DNA from: Eopsaltria australis | Lineage: Eukaryota > Chordata > Aves > Passeriformes > Petroicidae | DNA: 64,000 bases | Direction: 5' to 3' | Assembly (NCBI GenBank): GCA_034509425.1 | Contig: JAVTVJ010000117.1 | Location: 1,178,001 to 1,242,000 of the forward strand | In this document: positions 14,301 through 26,700 of the stretch, one piece after another | How the letters are laid out: each line of letters opens with the position of its first letter | How positions within the stretch are numbered: the stretch's first letter is position 1 | Position numbers and translations under genes: made by a program | Notes under the pieces: generated by a model | Databases searched by the model: none | Seen by the model: the letters and a program-made list of their open reading frames with translations, nothing else | Told to the model about the DNA's origin: nothing

Positions 14301-15030
14301 GTTCAACAGTCCTAAGGCAGCCACCAAGCCCTGGTTCATGCCTACATTCTGCCTCCAGGAGTATGCAGGGATTTCATTAATGGAAGATCAAATTACCCTG
14401 ACACATCCGAAGCCCAGCAGCCTCTTTGCACCCAAGCAGAACCTGCAAGACAGTCCCTGAATTAGCCAAAAGGTGAATTATCTCACCTTGATTAGTTTCA
14501 CAGAAGGTCTCTGTCTGCAGAGAGGCTCCTGCTTTCCTGCAGGGAGCTCCTGACACGACCTCAGATGTGTGTGGTGTCAGAGCGGGGCACAAACAGGAAC
14601 TTCAGTGCTTAAGTGCATCCTCCTTACTCCTTTAGAGAAACAGTGCAGTCTGGATGTATTTTAAGTCATCAGCTCTCTAGTCTGTTATGTAGAAACTCTG
14701 TTTCCCATTTTACAGCTCTGGGTCCTCCACTCCTGTTATGACTTGTTGACTCAGGGCAGCAATGAAAAGGTTTGAATTTTAGCTCAACATGGTAGCTCTA
14801 AACATTTTGCCAACTCACCAGACTCATTTAAAGCCACAAAATTTGGTTTCCAATTCTGACATGCAGAAATATGATTGCAGGTATTGAAACGTCTGTTTCC
14901 CACTGTGAGGATGGTGTTCCTTGGCACTGGAGTTCCTGCTTTGGAGTTGATACCAGCTGCTCACTGGAAGCCAAGAGTCCCACTCTGACAGTGCTGTAGC
15001 AACCCTAATTCCAACCTCCATACCATGGCT
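8373..15030. other. Unassigned intergenic sequence with possible regulatory blocks
   Basis: No exon, RNA gene or repeat recognised. Segments rich in TAAT/ATTA cores (10600-10700, 12600-12700) look like conserved noncoding elements by eye. 13440-13950 is somewhat GC- and CpG-richer, with overlapping short ORFs on both strands and no protein similarity. Confidence 0.55.
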
Positions 15031-15112
15031 ATGGAAGGTGTCCCTGCCCATGGCAGGGAGGTTGCAATTAGATGGTTTTGAAGTCCCTTCCAGTCCAAAC
15101 CATTGCATGATG
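15031..15112 (+). mobile_element. CR1: Short CR1 LINE 3'-end fragment
   Basis: ATGGAAGGTGTCCCTGCCCA, TGGCAGGGAGGTTGCAATTAGATGG and AGTCCCTTCCAGTCCAAACCATT follow the CR1 3' consensus. A looser match (CACTGTGAGGATGGTG, then GGCACTGGA) at about 14898-14930 may be an earlier part of the same element interrupted by diverged sequence; I have not included it. Confidence 0.85.
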
Positions 15113-15930
15113 GTGTGGACCCTGTTCCTCTTTAATCCATGCTACACCAGGCTTAGCTTTCTAGACTAAAATAGCCTTAGGAACAGCCAAGAATCAGGCA
15201 GTAAATTGCTGCTCACATCAGGGTCCAGGGAGCAGAAGTGAAGGTAAATGAAGAAAAAAAACAAGAAAAAGAAGATAAGAGTGCAATTGGACCTGCTGTT
15301 TTGCCAGGCATCATATCTGCATGGTTGCTCAACACAGTGTGAGCCCATTCCCACCTAATACATGTTGAACTGAAAACACAGAGAGGAAGAGGAGGGAGGC
15401 ACAGATTCAGAGATCACCCTTCAGCTGTTTGTTTTTTACAGTATAATTTCAAAGAACAAATCAGATGTCACCTTGGGCAATCAATACAATAACTCCAAGC
15501 GTAAATCCAAGTCAGCAAAGCAGCAAGGATTTATGCACACAGCTATCAGATCCACAGTATTTTCTCCAGGTGTAACACAAAGAGCATTTCAGACTGCTGT
15601 CAAGAAGACAGATGGTATGGGAGAAAGGAGTAAGTTGAACATTACCTTTTCAACTGGAAACCAGTCCTCAACTCTGTAAGGTCCAATTTCAAAGAGTTCT
15701 GAGTGAACAGAAACAGCTCAAATGGATCACAGAGCATTACAGATACAACCCTGAAAGCAGTCTATTAGCAAATCAGCCAACTGATTGTGGCAAGAATGGA
15801 CCATAAAGCAGTATACACACACAAAAGGTTCAAATAAAATAGAGTTCACTGACCAGATTTTGTCTTCTCCACCTCCAACAGTAGTAGGCTATAAATCTGT
15901 CCATAACCTATTCTTAAATACTGTAATGTA
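15113..15930. other. Spacer between two oppositely oriented CR1 copies
   Basis: About 820 bases of unique sequence. The 68-codon lysine- and serine-rich open stretch at 15473-15679 is not recognisable. Confidence 0.6.
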
Positions 15931-16180
15931 AAATCATAGAATTATAGAATCCTAGGATGTTAGAATGGCTTGGGTTCAAAGGGACTCTAAAGAGGATTCA
16001 CTTCCAAACCCCTGCCATGGCAGGGGCTCCTTCCACTGGGCCAGGTTGCTCAGAGCCCCATCCAGTCTGGCCATGAACACTTCCAGGGACAGGGAATCTG
16101 CAACTTTTCTGGGCAACCTGTTTGAGTGGCTCTCCACCCTTTGAGTAATATCTACTCTAAACCTACTCTCTTTCAGTTAT
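15931..16180 (-). mobile_element. CR1: CR1 LINE 3'-end fragment
   Basis: The plus strand starts with AATCATAGAATTATAGAATCC (degenerate ATTCTATG repeats in reverse), then the CTGCCATGGCAGGGGCTCC, TTGCTCAGAGCCCCATCCAG, GAACACTTCCAGGGACAGGG and TTTCTGGGCAACCTG blocks in the expected reverse order. It is about 250 bp, moderately diverged, and 5' truncated near 16180. Confidence 0.93.
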
Positions 16181-19100
16181 CCAAGATCTGCAGCCTGGAG
16201 GGCTAGTAGAAGATTTTTTAGAAACTTACCCATTCTAATTTATAAGTGCCCAATTTCCCCTTTTTTTTCCTTATGGCTCTGATTGCCCTTGGCTGAATGA
16301 CTCACATGTTTGTGAACCAAGACCCAGTTTGGTGCAGAACAGCTGCATAACCCTTGTTCTGTGCTCCTAACAAAACTGTTGGGAGGCAGCAGTGAGTGTG
16401 TCCATCCTCATGGTGACAACACCCAAGAGTTAAAACCATGCAAGACCAGAAAGCTGAAAACAAAGACAGAAAAATAATATCTAATTAGCTAGCAGTGCTA
16501 GCATTCAAGAGGGGACAAATATTGACACCTAAAAGGTACGAGACCCTAATTAAAAAAACAGGTAATCAGAAGATGGCAGCAGCAGGGGCCAGGCTGTTGC
16601 AGGGAGCAATGGAGATGAGCTCTTCCCCGCCTGATTGATGAGTGCCTGGCCAACAGGAGCTCTGCAGTGAGCATATTAATGCTTCTCCTGCCAGCTCATT
16701 AAGCAGGTGTCTGCCGTGTGCATCAGCCAACAAAGAACTGCTGTGCACTCCTCCAGTTGCCCACAGCCCGCTTGGAGAGGCTCTGTGTGCACACTAAACT
16801 TGTCAGAGTCAAATGTGCCACCAACAAAATCATCCACACAACCAAGTCTTCACAGCAGACCAAGAATTCTTCTCTCTGTGCCTCCTCCCACTTGCAATCA
16901 CCCTTTTCTGTGCTCTGACCAAGAGGTCAGCTAATTCTGGCTCTGAGGCAAACCAAAAGGAGGAATGAGTCAGGGCAGCAATGATTTCTGGATCACTGCT
17001 GCTGTATTTCCTCCTCCCATCACAGCTCCCACACTGCTGCTCAGGTAAAGCTTTAAAAGGATAGATCTTCCCTTGGCCTAAAGGATCACTGAGCAGTAAA
17101 TAACATTCCTTGGTTCTGACACAGCTAGACACCCTCAAGCACCTTGCAGAAGAATTTCATGTTTCCTACTGGAGTCAAATCAAATTATTTGTTGCTGCAC
17201 TTATAAAAAAAATCTGAGGAAAAAGGAAAAAAAATCAGACAGCTTTAGAGAAATAATCAGTGTGATGAAAACTGAAAGAATATAAAGCAACATACAGAAA
17301 TCTCTAAGTCAGAAAAAGAATCTAAAAATAATATGACCAAGAGGCATTGAGAGATCAGATGGCTTAAACAATACTGTAACATTACTCATACTGAAATTTG
17401 GCTATCAAAAATTATAAAAAACACACTTCTTTTTATTTTTGTACTGAAGTAAAAGTGCTTAAGCCTGAAACAAAGAAAATAATCTTTTAAAATCAAGATC
17501 TATTGATTTCCACCTGGCTCTGAATTTATCTCCTTTCTCTAATTAACAGGCTGTGTCACTGAAAGAGAAGAACATTAATGGCACAAGACAACAGTGTCAC
17601 CTCCTACTACAGAGTAAATCTTGAAGGAAAAAATCAAAGCAGTTGTTTAAAATAAATCAACAGCCGTGGCTGAGCTGGTGTCTGCATGGCAGGTATTTAT
17701 TGCCTTTCACAATCCTTATAGAGGGACAATATCTGCCATCACCTGGTTAAAATAAATTAAGAAAGGTGCTTCCAGTGAAAGAAATAAATAATACTGGTCA
17801 GGTTTTGGGGTTTTTTCTGGTTAAGGTAGAAAGAGTCTCTTGAGCAGAGAGAGCACAGCACAAAGATGTTTAAATCACAGCCCTCAGTTGTGAATTTTAC
17901 CCTGAGTCAACTCTAGTGTCAATTTAACAATATGTATTGCTATTTCATTTTTATTTCATTTCATGTTTCATGTTATCCAGGAACCACACCATATAATTTA
18001 AAAGGGACATTTATATGGAATCTCCTTTTCCAGGCACAGAGTGCCCAGCTGTGCCTGAGCTGCAGTCAGAGACACTTCAGACTTTATCCCACAGTCACCA
18101 GGACCACTAGAAACCATAAGGCACTGAAGGTTTTCTGCCATGAGGCTCAAATCCATAGGGACAAACAGCACTTTGGGATATCTCCCAGCTCCCTCTCTTC
18201 CCAGAGGAGGCACAGCACTCCCAAAAACCTCAGACGTTTTCCAGTTTAGGCAAAAATGTCTCCTGCTGCAGGTACCATTTCCCAGCCTAGACTTGCAGGC
18301 AGGCACGTCTTCAGTGCTGGGCACACAAACCTGGCACAGTCCAAAGCCAGCCTTCATCCAAACATTCACATTAACTTTTAAAGTTTATTGTGCTTGGATT
18401 ATCAACGACTGCATTTTTAACCTTTACAAGAGTTAACACAAAGATCCTGCAATCTGTTAAAAATATATTTTTCATTGACACAGACTTAGTTTTTTGATGG
18501 GAATTGAGTGCAATGTTAACAAATATGAAAGAGTAGTAGCTACTCTGAGGCTACATTCAAGAGAGGATTACAAACTTTAGCAAAGGTCACAGATCTCCCA
18601 CTGCAGGCATATGTGGTTTGCAAGACAAGGCCAGCAGGAACAATGCAATCACCTATTCTTAGCTACTCTATGACGTTAGACCCTTTCACCCAGTGCAGCA
18701 GGGAAAACCCTTTTTCTTTAATGTGTTCCTACCTCTGAATTCTTTAAACTGCCATTGAACTAGGTCAAATATTTTCTAAGAGATATGGTACTGACCCTAT
18801 TTAGGATTGCATCTGGGCCAGCCAAGTCTGGTGTTTCATACAAAGAGCATTCTAAAATAAATGTTCATGATCTTTTCTTCTCAGTTTGTGTGGCAGTTTT
18901 CAGGAAGACTAAAGATCAGCACCTTCAAGCAATGGTGTAAAAATTCAGCTTTTTTGTCACGAGGTCTTGCCCTGTCTTTGACCAAAATGCCATCTGCTTT
19001 CCTCGAGAAGAATGAAGCTTCTGACTTTTCAAATCTCAGTGCCAAGCATCTCTCACAACAGTCAGAACAATTCTTGACGCCTGTGGTGACTCTTTCCTTC

Positions 19101-20565
19101 CATGCTGTACAGAGGCTGGAAGGCTGAAACAAAGAATTACAGTCTCAGAAATCAGTTCAGATTTCATGAAAGAAGAAAACACACTTTTTTATGGGCTTAT
19201 ATAAATATATATGTGAGAGATCCAGATATATAATGTACAGAGATGTGTTTAAGTGCACATAACAAGAACTTGTGCTGTTTCTCTCCCCTGGCAGCTGCTG
19301 GGCAGTTGCATCTCATGGCATCCTAGTTAAGCATGGATACACAGGCTTGTTATTTGCTGGATAAAGAAGCCTGTGACACAAATCTGCTGTTGAAATCTCA
19401 TTCTGATTAAAGCTAATTAAGTCACTGTCCTGAGAAAGAGAGTCTGAGTGACAAGCCAGGGGTCATGACAGAAACCCACGACACAGAAATGAGGCAAACT
19501 CCCATTTTTCCACACAGCACTGGACTGTGTTTGCTATGAAAGTCTCCAGAAGGTAGAAAATCAGCAGTGGGCATGAGAACAGAGAAGGTTTAATTTTCTC
19601 ACGAACCTGACATGCAGTATTACAACTGAGATTTCTGCATTTTCATTTTCCTTCTGGCTTTGTATTTCTTTTGTTCACCTGCTTTTCAGTGTGCACTGCT
19701 GCCAGTCACTACTTCAGATGTGGGACTTTATCACAGCAGGATTAACTAAACCACAAAGGCAGAGTCCATGCAGCATCAACCCCCTTCCTCTTCACATCCC
19801 AGAAGCAGATGGCAATACAGAATGAATTTTTCTCATATTGTTAAAGCTTATGCTTTTTCATCTGTGAGAAGGATTTTAGTTTTGTATCAAGGAGGGAGGT
19901 GATTTGACAATCACAATATAAAAGAATAACAGGCTCTACAGCAAGGTGACTAATATGTTCTGTAAGTTTGTGAAAAGAAGGTGTTTTTTTTTTTTTTTTT
20001 AAATTAAAGTTTCAAGAACTGTTTTTGCTTTTCACACAGCCTTGTGCTAAGATACCTGCAGATTATTAGTGTGAGTTCTTGCAATACAAACTTATAATGA
20101 TACAATCCCATGCTGGATCTGCTCTTTATCCCACACACAGACTTGGAACTCCCATGATACTTGGATATGTTAGGCAGGTGCATGACAGATTTATGAATTT
20201 CAGGCTATCACAGGATTATCGCCTGTGGCAAGGCACTGAGTGTGATACAACCAGAACTAACTTTCTCAAGATCTTTGAGACACAGGAGTAAAAGAATCCC
20301 TGCCAGAGCAACACAGTGAAAAAATTGTGCAAGAAACATGAGTCCTTTCAAAAGATTTCCCCCTGCAAAGATGCTTCTTCAGAGTGAAAGAGTAGAGCAC
20401 ATGTGAGCTATTAGTCTGAGGATTAAGACTAAGGACACACCTACAGCTGAATTACTTCAAATAGGCCCCAAAAATGCAGAAACACCATTTTTAATTCTGA
20501 TAAAGATAGAAACTAATGTGGTTCTTGCTACCTTTAGATACAATGCAATGAATCAGAAGATTTCA
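16181..20565. other. Unassigned intergenic sequence with possible regulatory blocks
   Basis: 16480-16725 and 17500-17780 carry clusters of homeobox-like cores and are candidate conserved noncoding elements. 19395-19430 has TGATTAAAGCTAATTAAGTC. The overlapping opposite-strand ORFs at 17930-18440 (about 100-120 codons) have no protein similarity. Confidence 0.55.
19984..20000. repeat. Poly-T tract (T17)
   Basis: Seventeen consecutive T; no recognisable element on either side. Confidence 0.95.
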
Positions 20566-20720
20566 GGTTGTTGTCCAGAGAAGTTGTGAACGCTCCCTGG
20601 ATGTTTTCAAGGCCAGGCTGGGCAGGGCTTTGAGCAACCTGGTCTGGTGGGAGCTGCCCCTGTCCATGGCAGGGGATCTTTAAGGTCCCTTCTAATCCAA
20701 ACCATTCTATGATTCTGTGA
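20566..20720 (+). mobile_element. CR1: CR1 LINE 3'-end fragment
   Basis: The block runs from GTCCAGAGAAGTTGTGAACG through TTTTCAAGGCCAGGCTGGGC, TTTGAGCAACCTGGTCTGG and CCATGGCAGGGGATC to CCATTCTATGATTCTGTGA. The two ATTCTATG-type units at the end mark the true 3' terminus. It is 5' truncated, as is usual for CR1. Confidence 0.95.
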
Positions 20721-23700
20721 AAAGACATGGAAAACTGCAACCTCCTTGTGCCTGCAATGCTAAAAGCAAATTTCTCCCAGACAACCTGCTTTTGTCCATA
20801 GTCAGATCTTGGGCTGTACAGGAAAGTTATTTCAAGGTGAAAGCCAGCATGGACAGCCAGGACATTGCTCCCAACATCCTCCACTGATGCTCTTCCTGCT
20901 CCAAGTGACCTTCTGATGCTTCTCCAAGTTCAATCCTAAGCAGACATATGTTAACTAACACAAAAAAGCCATTCTGAAGAAACTCCATGGGGAGAAGACG
21001 TTCCAGACAACTTCCTGAGACAGATTAGCTCTGTAAGAGATCCTTAGGCAGAATTTTCCCTTGCCTATGAGCTTTGCAAAATAATGTTGTTATGGGGAAT
21101 GATGTGGTTCTGATAATGACTTCTTCCCAAAAACCTTTTTAACAAAGACAAGGGCACCAAGTTTTTGGGGCTCTCTCTGATATGTCCACACTCTTCTTCC
21201 TCACAGATATAAGACAATAAAACCTCTTCCCCACTCAAAAAATGAGACTGGGTTTGAGTTATGAATGACTGAGAGAAAGTCTCCCAAGTCATGTACAAGT
21301 CTCTCAAGTAATTTTTTTTCCTATTCTTTTTCTCTAGAGAATTCTGAACGATGCTCTACCTGGTACACTGGAATTTAAACACACAAAATAAATGGAAAAC
21401 TGCAATCTCCCTCTTTCTAGCTATTTTTTTCATTAACATGGTCATTAATAATTGGTTTGCTTTTACTTCATATTGATTATGTTCTAGATCTTCATAGCAG
21501 TGATGGAAATGTGGAAATCACCTTCCATTACTGAGACATTTAATATAAAATGTCTGGAACAGATTAGATAGCCATATCAAGCTTGCATGAAGGTGCAGCT
21601 ATCAAAAAAAGCACTGTTGCTTACAGGCTTTTTAAAAAAAAAAAATTATTAAGTTCTGAACTGGTGCCTTTATCACAATGACAGACTTTGTGTAAAAGAC
21701 TGACTTCCTCATTCACATACTCCTTCACACAGTCATATGTTCAACCAAGCTTTCAGCTTTTAACTTGCTTTCCTACCATGATAAATCTGTAGCAATTATT
21801 GCCATTTAAATGCAGGTTGAGCTCACCACAGGCACAGCACGTGTGTTGGTCATTACTGTGACACAGCTGCTCTCCAGGGCATGTGGCTGCACATGCACTG
21901 CTCCCTTTGAGAGCTATTCCTCTGCATCATTAACAGCTGATATGGATGAGACACGTAGTTTAGCTTTAGTTAGCAATTATTTTCTTGAAACTCAAACAAA
22001 GCACAATACTATCACACATTAGCCATATTCTGTTTGAACCTGACAATATTCACCTTTTTTAAAAAAAATATCCCACAGCAGAAACAGAGATCTGAAGTGA
22101 AAATTCTGTTCACATATAGTATATTTAATACTTACTGTTAGAGAAAAATCTTTCAAATGCAATCCCTAAAAAAATTAGGTAGAAAAAGAGCCCAGGATAT
22201 TTTGGCTCTGAGAATTTTTAACACGTTAGATTGACAAATCTGAAATTAGAGAATTTTATTATAGCTGCTTCTAAAAGAAGTCCCCCCATACAAACACAGG
22301 TATCTCTGTGTTCCTTGATTTCTGTCCCTTTTCAATGTGTCTACCTTCATCTCTGCTAGCTGATCTTTGTTACTCATGAACTCCCAAGAACAACTCTCAA
22401 GTTTTTCTTGAAATGGTTAGAGTTTCAGTTCAGTCCCAAATTGAAGATGCACAACACGCAATGGAAAGCATTTTTATAAGATCCATCACTTCACAAAATA
22501 TACTTCAGTTAGTGTTTGAACAGGCTGAATTGAGCACAAAGATAAAGAGGAAAGAGATTTAGAAATAAATGTTTGAAGTGAAGGACTCAAAGAGCTTAAC
22601 AATTTGGTTTACTACATCTGTCAAAATAATATTGCTTTCTGAAAACACTCAGACCAGAAGAAAAATAAGTCTATTTACACATTTCTCATAAAAAGATTCA
22701 TCTGTGCTTGGTAAAAACTCATGGTGCACACCACTGGAATATTTCTACATCCCAGGTGGGAAAAAGAAACTCTTAGTCAAGTGGTTCCCAGTTTTTTTAG
22801 AGCAAACCTCCCTGACAGACCATTACTCCCATCAGTCTGAGGTCCATCCATTCCAATTCCTCCTACCATCTCTGTCTCAGCTGGTTCATCTCCTGATTTA
22901 CACCCTCTCCCCAGAACACCAACTCTCTCCACACTTCATTTTCATCTCACCTCTAAAACAAGTAGGTGATCCTGATCCTGGAAGAGTGAGCAGAGCTCTC
23001 AAGACACCCCAGCCTTTTACCTGCAAAATTTCTTACTTTAGTGGTTGGATTAGACCACACATATTACTGAAAAAAAGCAGAAAATTAAGAACAAGGTAGA
23101 AGAACAAATCATCATAATTCCAAATGCTTTCAAAAGCACCGATGCTTTTAACACCTATTCACATGAATTATGATTGTCTTCTTGGAGTAACATCAAGAGC
23201 AATGCTGTAAGTGCTATTTAAGATACTTTGACTGGACTGAAAATATTTACAGCTTCTGCATTAGTGCATATATTAATTGCTTTTGTAGCTTTAATGTCCT
23301 ATAAAACTCTTCAGTGCTGGTAGAGCCAACAGTGGCAGATGTTTTGTTTTGAAGTTCTAATAAAACTCAATCAGAATTAATTTAATAACCTCAGCATTCA
23401 GTAAACATCAGGAAGCTTCCCCATTAAAATCAAGCCTCCTTCAGGAAGGTTGTGCTGGACAAACACAAGCTCAACATCACTGATCACACATCAGATCTTA
23501 ATGCTTTTCTGACTCCAGCAACTAATCCAAGTCCATTTCCCCCTAAGAGACCCCACCATTTTACCCATTATCTCTTCCCACTGGTGCTTGCAACAGCTCC
23601 AGTCTTTCAGCACCACTTTCACCTTCTCCACTGCCATCTACCAGCTCTGCAGTAACTTTCCAAAAATTTACATTTTATAGCTCCCTGCCTTGGACAGGAA

Positions 23701-26700
23701 AAAGTTTGATTTAATGCCTTCTGAGCAACATGAACCTGTTGGCTTCAGTACCTGAAAGATATTAAAGATCAAAACAAGCTTTCCTGTCCCAGCAAGAGAA
23801 CATGAGATATGCTTCAAATGATCCTCACTTTATCTGCCCCAGTGTCCCATCATGATGTCTGTAATCTGTTCTCAGATAGCACTGTGACAGATAGCACTAC
23901 CTACAGCTCTAATTCCAGATTGTTGCTAATAAAAACAAGAGTGGTAATAATATCTAGAGTTTTCCCACTGGCTGTGATTGTGCTGGAGTACAAATGATGC
24001 CTGGAGACTGTGCAGAAGGAGATGGGAATTTTATTTTCCTCTTATGATTCACACTATCTTCCTTTGCCTTTAGGATTGCTCCCCTCTGGTGACAGCAGAG
24101 ACAAGCGTGGCTGATTTTCTTTATGGTTACCACTTAGTGACACATAAGTGCCAGTTGCTTTACCCAGAGAAGGATATCAAATGCAAAACAAGTCACAGCA
24201 TGAAGAGTGAATGAACAAGCAGAATCCATGGGTCTCATCCTTAGCAAGCTGAGCATTTTGCTGTTATGATGTACAACAACTGCAGATCTCCATCAGCAGA
24301 AAAAAACCCAGCACTATCTGAGCAGCATATTGATGTCCACCTCATGTCCTGGGTGACAGGTTCTCTGCAAGCCATTTTCAGACTCAGTGGTTGAGATAAG
24401 GATATCTTCAGGGTCCCAGCATGAGCCAGATTTCACCTTTTTTGAAGATATTTTGACATACTGGAGCATTTCAGATACATGATACAAAATTCCTTCTACA
24501 GCATGTTGGCTGACTGAATCCATGTTTCCAGACACAGACATTTAGATATGTACAGTGTAGATGCACAAATACAACTGAAAGCCTAAACTTTTCCAGTTAC
24601 AACCTCTGTAAAAATTCATATTGCTCTAAAAAAAGAGCCCAAACCAGCCAGGGGTATTGGGACAGAAGAACTCATTTATCTGCCCAGGCTAGAGAGAGAG
24701 GTGAGCACAACAAGGTAAGCATTTGAATCAAAAAACTCCAAAACCCATAAACAACAACAAATTTAGAATTATTCCCAATTTCTGGCTCTATGTCTGTCTA
24801 ACACTCACTATTTACTTGCTTTGTGTCAAACAGCTTTTTGTGTCAATGAAGGACCTGCCTTTGGGGAGAATCTCTTCGAGTTCATGAGTTACACTGTGCT
24901 TACAGAGTGCAACACAAAGTGATTGTACTAGACTCTGTTTTTATTTTTTTTACCCATTTTCCAGATTGTGATAGACTTTTTATTTGTAATAATATTTTGC
25001 CTTCTGCAGTACCTTGCCTCTCAGCATGGCAGAATACACTGCAAGCATTTAATTAAGCCTTATGATGTCCCATTGAGGTTGGCAGGTAGGTGTTTCATAA
25101 TAGCATCAGATATTTAAAACAACATACACAGACACACAAAAAACTGAACATTAGGTTAGGGGCATCAGTGGGACCACAGAAATGTCATTGCCACCTCTCC
25201 AGTGTGACTGCCTGAGAGCTGTCTGACTTTGAAGTGTCTTGTGTGCTATGTCAGGCAGCAGTAAAGCTGACTGCAAGAAAGGAAGATGAAACAGAGTGTG
25301 TTATGGCAATCTTCCCAGGATTTCAGGTGACAGAAGCCAGAGTGTCTGGCCTTTGGCTTCACTCACCGAAGGACAGAAGGGTATAAGATGATTCTCCATC
25401 TCGGAAGAGGCTGTGGATGATCACAGTGCCCAAGTGTTCTGTTCTGGCATCTCAAAACAGAAGGTCAAACCCTCGCCCACACGAGCTGGCAGAGCTGGCT
25501 GTGGAGCTGTAAGCTGGTATTTCACATGCAATTCTAAGACTTTCCTTGGGCTGCCACAATCTATGGCAGCACAGCACCTGTCTCAGTAAATTACAGATAA
25601 ATGTTCATCCTCAGAATACAGAAAGAAGAAGAGGACAGAAGTCAGCACTGTGATCTTACATATGCTCCATAGTGAAGTCTCAGATCACTGGCTAAAAAAA
25701 AATTAAAACAATACAGTCCCCTACTCATTTTGAGGATTCATCCACACATCCCATTCATCATAATCTTTGTGGCTGAAGTTAACTCATCAAATCCTCCCTG
25801 AACCTGTCATTTTTTTTCTGCTCAAAATTTCTGGTAATTCAGTGCTTTGCAGACGTGGCTTAAGAGAGCCACGGGACTCGTGTCTGCTCACAGTGGGTTT
25901 CTAAGCATCTCTGGCTGGTATCTTTAGCTTTGATTGCCATATTCCACGACATGAAGTCAGAGCTGGCAATCTGCTAGGTAGCAGTTTCCTGTTCACTGCT
26001 CAAGAGACAGCTCTGAATCCCAGCCCAGGCCAGACTTCTTTGCTCATATGAGCCAAGCCACTTCTCTGTCACATACTATGACACCCAGTCCTTAAAAATG
26101 TGGTGACAGAGCTTCTCTTCCACGTAGACACGCTCTGAAGTAGAGCACACATAAAATTAATGAGTTTTGCATAGGTACTGATGACCTAAATATTACCTAA
26201 ATTCTGCATTTAGATACTCTGAGTGTGAAATAATCCTTTAATCATTGTGGCCCTAATTTCTCCACCTCAGCTTTCCTATCTAGCAAGGAGTTGAGCAGCA
26301 TCTGAAGGAGAGGTCACATGTTCAGGGCTCCTTGTGTACCTTCCACACTTCTGTGCTGGTGCAGAGTGCTCAAGCATCATACTCATTTCTTTTATTTATT
26401 CCTTTTTTTCTATAAGCCTTGATTGGGTAACAGAACAGGGAACAACAAGTCCAAAGGACAGAGAGGAAAGGAACACCTGCCAAATAAATATAACTGGTAC
26501 ATATGCACCCATCTGAGCCAAGCAGGGTGGGCAATTAACAAAATCATTTAATCCATTCTTTCCAAGCTCTTTGCAGCCAAAAGCAATTGGGACATTCTAG
26601 TCAATAACTACATACAAGAGATTTAAAGGTCTCTTAAAGAAACAGATTACTGCAGGATTTTATACATTTGAAGGGGGGTTTTATCTCTGCTTGCAGAGAA

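Noticed and set aside
16011..16030. Palindrome CCTGCCATGGCAGG
   Set aside because: It is a normal part of the CR1 3' region and recurs in other CR1 copies.
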